From contig VWZL01000441.1 of assembly GCA_013396915.1 (NCBI GenBank), positions 63,560 to 127,559 on the forward strand: a stretch of 64,000 nucleotides of DNA. Reading direction: 5' to 3'. The stretch is from Stercorarius parasiticus. Taxonomy: Eukaryota; Chordata; Aves; Charadriiformes; Stercorariidae. The translations under genes were made by a program, and so were the position numbers. The notes under the pieces are model-generated. The model searched no databases. It saw only the letters and a program-made list of their open reading frames with translations, and had not been told where the DNA came from. Position 1 is the stretch's first letter. The number at the start of each line of letters is the position of its first letter. Below are positions 59,601-64,000 of this stretch, in pieces.

Positions 59601-62600
59601 TGAAGATTAGCTCTAACATGAAGAATCTGAATGAGCCATTTTTATCTCAGCTTTCAAATCCCCATTGTAGAGGTTCATAAAGAAAAGGTCATTTTGTATT
59701 CACAGGCCTCATATCTTTCAGCAAGAGAAGAACATTCTCAAGTATTATGAAGAAAAATTTGCATTTGCTTTTATAAAGAGGTTTTGCTTTATCTGTGATT
59801 TCCCTTCTTTTCAAGACAACGTCTCTTAAAGATATCTTGTGAATGCATACTGTTTAAATATATATATTTGTGAAGGGAGAGGATAAGGATGAAAAAGTGC
59901 TTCATATTTTGTACATAATGACAATCCATGTTCTTGCTACAATAACCTCAACAATACAGTTCAGTGCCTCTGCAGGTACCAAACAGCAAGAATTCAGAAG
60001 TCCTTGGTTTCTCCCTATAGCATGATAAAAAGAGGTCCAGATTATTATTTGCAAGTCTCCCTTACTTCATAAGCTTTGAAGAGAGGACAGTAGGAAACAA
60101 TTCCTCCATTCCCTGCTTTTGCTCTGCATAAAATGAATCTTGGTTGTGCTTCGCTTTTAAAAATTACCATACTCTAAACAATTACCATGTTGCTCACAAG
60201 TTAAATAGGTCTAAACACAACTGTAACTTTAATTTGATGCTCTAGAACATTTGATGTCCATTCCTTAGAAGTTCTGATCCGTTTACCCACAACTTCAGAT
60301 TTCTATTGGTTTCCAACGGCCAGGACATAACTCCAGTTCTTTTCCTTACACGTGTCACATAAATAACCTTGGAGAACTGCTATTCCAGACCTCACAACAG
60401 ATAGATGATGAATGTCTGGCTCCATGTGTTGTTTTCAGATACCTAATTCCTTCAGCTATCTTCATGCTTAACCTTTGCTTTTTCCTGTTCTTGTAAAATA
60501 TTATAAAGATTGCCAGTAATGTTTACACACAATGAGGACAGGTGTGCTTTTTTGTCAGGGTGGAGATGAAGGATAAAAGAGACCAAGTTTCACTCCTTTC
60601 AGCTTCTCAGTAGTAAGAAGCACAGAAAAATGCAGAACATCATCTCAGTACTTGCAGCTCCCCAGAAATGACCATAATCTGCTCACTGCCACACATTCTA
60701 CTTATCTTAATGAGATGCTACCTTATTCCTGCCAAAGGCCATGAAAAAAGATGTTGAAATGTCATCCCTCATAAGCTCCAGGCAGTGAAACCGAAACAGA
60801 GTAGGAGTTTTTTAGGAAAGCCACTTTTGCTGACTATTATTAGATCTATCTCCATTTAAATGACTTGTGTGTTGGAAAATTATTATTACTACACTAAATG
60901 TGTCATGTTCTTTCCACAAACGACATAGTGTAGTTCAATATAATGAAATAGTTTAAATCTACCTAGTTTAATTGTCCCTGCTTGTATTACATAACTGTTG
61001 GTGTGTAATCAATGGGATATGCTCACTTAACAAAGGCAAATTATTTCACTTGACGTTCTTCTGGCCTTATCAGGCTGAACTACACTTCTAGACAGAGCTA
61101 TGAGCTGTATTTAAAAGCGTAACATTGACGTCTAAAACAATAAGCCCTTTTTAAAAAATGGCTCTTTATCCTTAAGAAAATATAGAAAGATAAATTTTTG
61201 TCTCAGTTTATCACTTACCGTAACCTTAATGAAATGTTTAAACTCAAGAGTAAAGACCTGTTGGCATGGGTGTGATGCACTGATGCTTGTTTCTCACACG
61301 TATTTAATGAGATCAATATTGCCTCACGGGCACTTAAAGGATCATAGGTTGGATTGGTAAAATCAACTCTTTTATATGCACAGGTGACTTCCATTATTGG
61401 ATGTATCCAAGCACCCAAAACCACCTGAATCAGAATCAGTCCTCTTAAGAGCTCCAAGTACACATACCAATATGATTGGAATGGGGAAAAAAGATAGTCA
61501 AAGATAAACAAAAGGACTTATCTGAAAACAATAGCAAAGCAGATAATTTGAAAGCGAACATCACATTTTCAGGCTTTGTCCTATCTACTGCACTACTCTT
61601 ATCTTATGCACTCAGAAATACAATATAACATTTAAAAGGTGCACATTCGCATTTAATTTAAGGTTGTGGTGAACAGACAAGATGTAATTTATGATGTAGT
61701 CCGTCCGCTTGAAAGGACCTGTTTCCTAGTGTTGCAGAAGAGATGATCTCCCCTGTGCAATCTGGATTAGCCCGCCCTCAAAAATGCTGTCCACTTCCAG
61801 AGAGCATTACAACAGAGATTCTGTTTCCCTTGCACAGGGTCACTCATGACCTTTTCATAGGTATGAGACCAACCATATTTGTACTAATATTGATCACAAG
61901 TGTTAGTATAATTGAATGCAAATTGCCAATAGCTTTTTTATCAGCCATGCCATAAATTAACAACAATAAAACCATGGAATTCCTATATGAGAGGGAAACC
62001 CAGGAGACCTAGCAACAAACTCCAAGAAAGTCAGAGATTATGCTGCACTACCTACAAGAACTTTAGAATTCTATTTACTACATACGAGGGATTTTAGACC
62101 TACCTTTTCTCTTTGAATTCATGGCATATGGAACGGCTTAATGCAAACTGAGTCAGAGACAAATATATTTCAGTAACCTCCTGGGACTCACATAGGTCTT
62201 GGCATGACTCTGACTATGTGGCTGCTGGCAAGCTGACTTCAATCAGGCTAATATTTATAGAGAAAACTTTAATTAGGCATTTCATGCAATGGGCAGCATG
62301 TAATTGGCATGAATATACCTTCTGCAGAGCAGCCTGATTAGTCATAAATAAGCATTGCAGTACTGCTGAGAGTAATAGATGAATACTGTGTTTTACCAGT
62401 ACCAAGGCTTATTGACTTGAATAGATCATGACGATAACATTGTTTTAATGAACTGGTGCTGCCAAGGCAAAGTAGAGGACAGTTTGTGCCATAAAGCTAT
62501 AGCCCAAACATTTTAGAAAATGAGCGCAGACTAATTTAAGATGACACAAAATACCCTGATTGCAACGATTCATTTGCAATCGGGCAAACAGAAACATATA

Positions 62601-64000
62601 TACAGTTATGTAGGTGTAATTGGAGTCTGATAGTTAACCTTTTTGCAGAATGATCACAATTATACACGCAGATCTGATTTGCCACAATGTCCCAAGGGAA
62701 GACTATTACTGTTATTGCAAGCCGACTATAAGTTTATAATGCCACCTGACAGACAGAAACTGGAAGTCAAATGCTGTTCTCACTTCATAGGAGTAGGTTT
62801 GCTCCATATGAAGAATTACATTAAATAGAATTCGGGTTTAATGAGCAATTTTTTTAAGGCATTAAAGAAATAGATTTCTCTTTGTTTCATAATCATATAT
62901 ACATATACATGTACACAGGTGTTTATGAAGCTATCTATATAATTATCTGTAACTTTGTAATTATAGGGCATGTGTGCATACAATACATACATACATTTCC
63001 ATACTCTTAAAAAAAAGAGATTTTTAATTCCTGAGAGCTTGTGAACACTGGCGCACGAACTCATGTGATAAAAGCAACAGCAACAATCTGTAAAACTCAG
63101 TAGAATTACAAATGAAATCCTCTCACTATAGTTACAATGGTTTGCTCTAACAAAGGCTATAAGGGAACTAGAGTGGAAAAGGTGGAATTCCAGATAAGAA
63201 AATGCTACAAGTTATAGATACTATTAAAATTTTAATTAAAATGGCACCCATGCAAGTGTGCACAGGATCCAATAGTAATCAGGTTTGGGCATATCCATCA
63301 ATTATAGACACTTCAATGTTGTCGGCTGCTAGCAAACTATCATTATTAACAATAAATGCATTTAAAATCTTTATTACAGATAGAACACAAATAAAAAAAG
63401 ATAAATCATGTATAAATTTTACCGTTATCTGTAAAGTTTTCTCTTCAGAATTCTTTTCTCTTGTTTTTGGGGATGTTTTTTGTAGAAAACACTGAAGAAG
63501 GTAATAACTACTCTTGTTCAAGGAAAAATAAGTTGTTCCAGGAATGATGAGAGATTATTTTGAGCTTTTGTTAGTGGGGTTTAATCCTATTTTCCTGGAG
63601 ATGAAATAAGACAAAAATACCCAAGAAGGGAGAGAAAAGAGCAGTAGAGGTAAAAAACACTGGTGTACAGTCTCATTAATAACATCTCTGCTGGATAATG
63701 AGAAATTGGATATTTTGAGTGTTCTTATACCTAGAGGACTTAATGAAAAGCATTATTTTCACTAATCTTTAACTGTGTACAAGATTTTCTCACTGATTTT
63801 CTTTCTAGCTTCTGACAAAGTAGTTTCTGTCATTTGCTTTTGGTGTCGTGTTCATTTTTCTAAACTTCAAATAATTATTTCTTCTGATTTTAAGAAGTTC
63901 CATGTTTCTTTTTTGGTGACTTTTGAGAAAATAATATAGTTGTACAGATTATTCACAGCAAAATAGTGATTTTTAATTTATCTTAACAGACCTACAAACC
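56693..64000. other. Gene-free AT-rich interval
   Basis: Unique-looking AT-rich sequence with small AT/CATA dinucleotide patches (about 59855-59870 and 62895-63000). A minus-strand frame at 61215-61511 ends at a perfect donor consensus (G|GTAAGTG). The best acceptor is GATTCTGATTCAG near 61425 and no family is recognised, so it is not called. An 8-bp-arm hairpin GATTGCAA/TTGCAATC lies near 62558-62582. I see no gene. Confidence 0.6.

Noticed and set aside
61222..61425. Minus-strand open frame ending at a perfect GTAAGT donor
   Set aside because: The acceptor is weak and about 30 chance GTAAGT sites are expected on both strands of a window this size; no family recognised and phase does not fit the other minus candidates.
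1..64000. CRISPR arrays, operons, insertion sequences, riboswitches, rRNA or tRNA genes
   Set aside because: No regularly spaced repeats, no cloverleaf-forming segments noticed, and the genome type is vertebrate.

Overview
The window looks like bird (avian) nuclear DNA, probably from a neoavian species. Two repeat families support this. Seven CR1 LINE copies are present, several ending in the avian octamer tail ATTCTATG/GATTCTAT. Three copies of an endogenous-retrovirus LTR begin TGTCCTGGTTTC-like and contain GGGACAGAGTTAATTTTC-like motifs common in neoavian genomes. The background is AT-rich and CpG-poor, and stop codons are dense in all frames. There is no bacterial gene organisation. No host protein-coding gene, rRNA or tRNA can be identified with confidence, so this is intergenic or intronic sequence of a gene desert.

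Layout. 283-1160: CR1 copy A (minus), with a nearly open reverse-transcriptase C-terminus. 1161-8467: AT-rich sequence with a 15-bp-arm hairpin at 2999-3033. 8468-9003: CR1 copy B (minus). 9541-9850: GC-richer segment of unknown origin. 12040-14170: a stretch that keeps CpGs and GC well above its surroundings and carries palindromes and transcription-factor-like motifs; it is the best candidate for a conserved regulatory element. 19250-19710: two splice-bounded open segments on opposite strands. 23160-23862: CR1 copy C (minus), an internal fragment with no 3' end. 26430-26510 and 28335-28440: CR1 3' tails (plus), the second grading into a pentamer microsatellite. 34640-35690: purine-biased plus strand. 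37121-37191: tandem 29-bp duplication. 37447-37671: exon-like open segment (minus).

39143-39600, 46090-46566 and 55771-55990 are LTR copies A, B and C, all on the plus strand. B is a complete solo LTR with a probable 5-bp target-site duplication. A and C share a diagnostic internal junction. 43040-43610 is a very old CR1/L3-like relic. 45640-45970 is a CpG-rich open segment of unknown origin. 50930-51355 contains a 58-bp near-perfect direct repeat. 53489-53836 is the most protein-like unassigned open frame (minus). 56285-56692: CR1 copy F (minus), an older subfamily.

No set of genes acting together can be described. What can be read is a record of retroelement insertion and decay, plus one candidate regulatory block and several exon-like segments that need homology or RNA evidence. 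No clearly novel biological system is visible.
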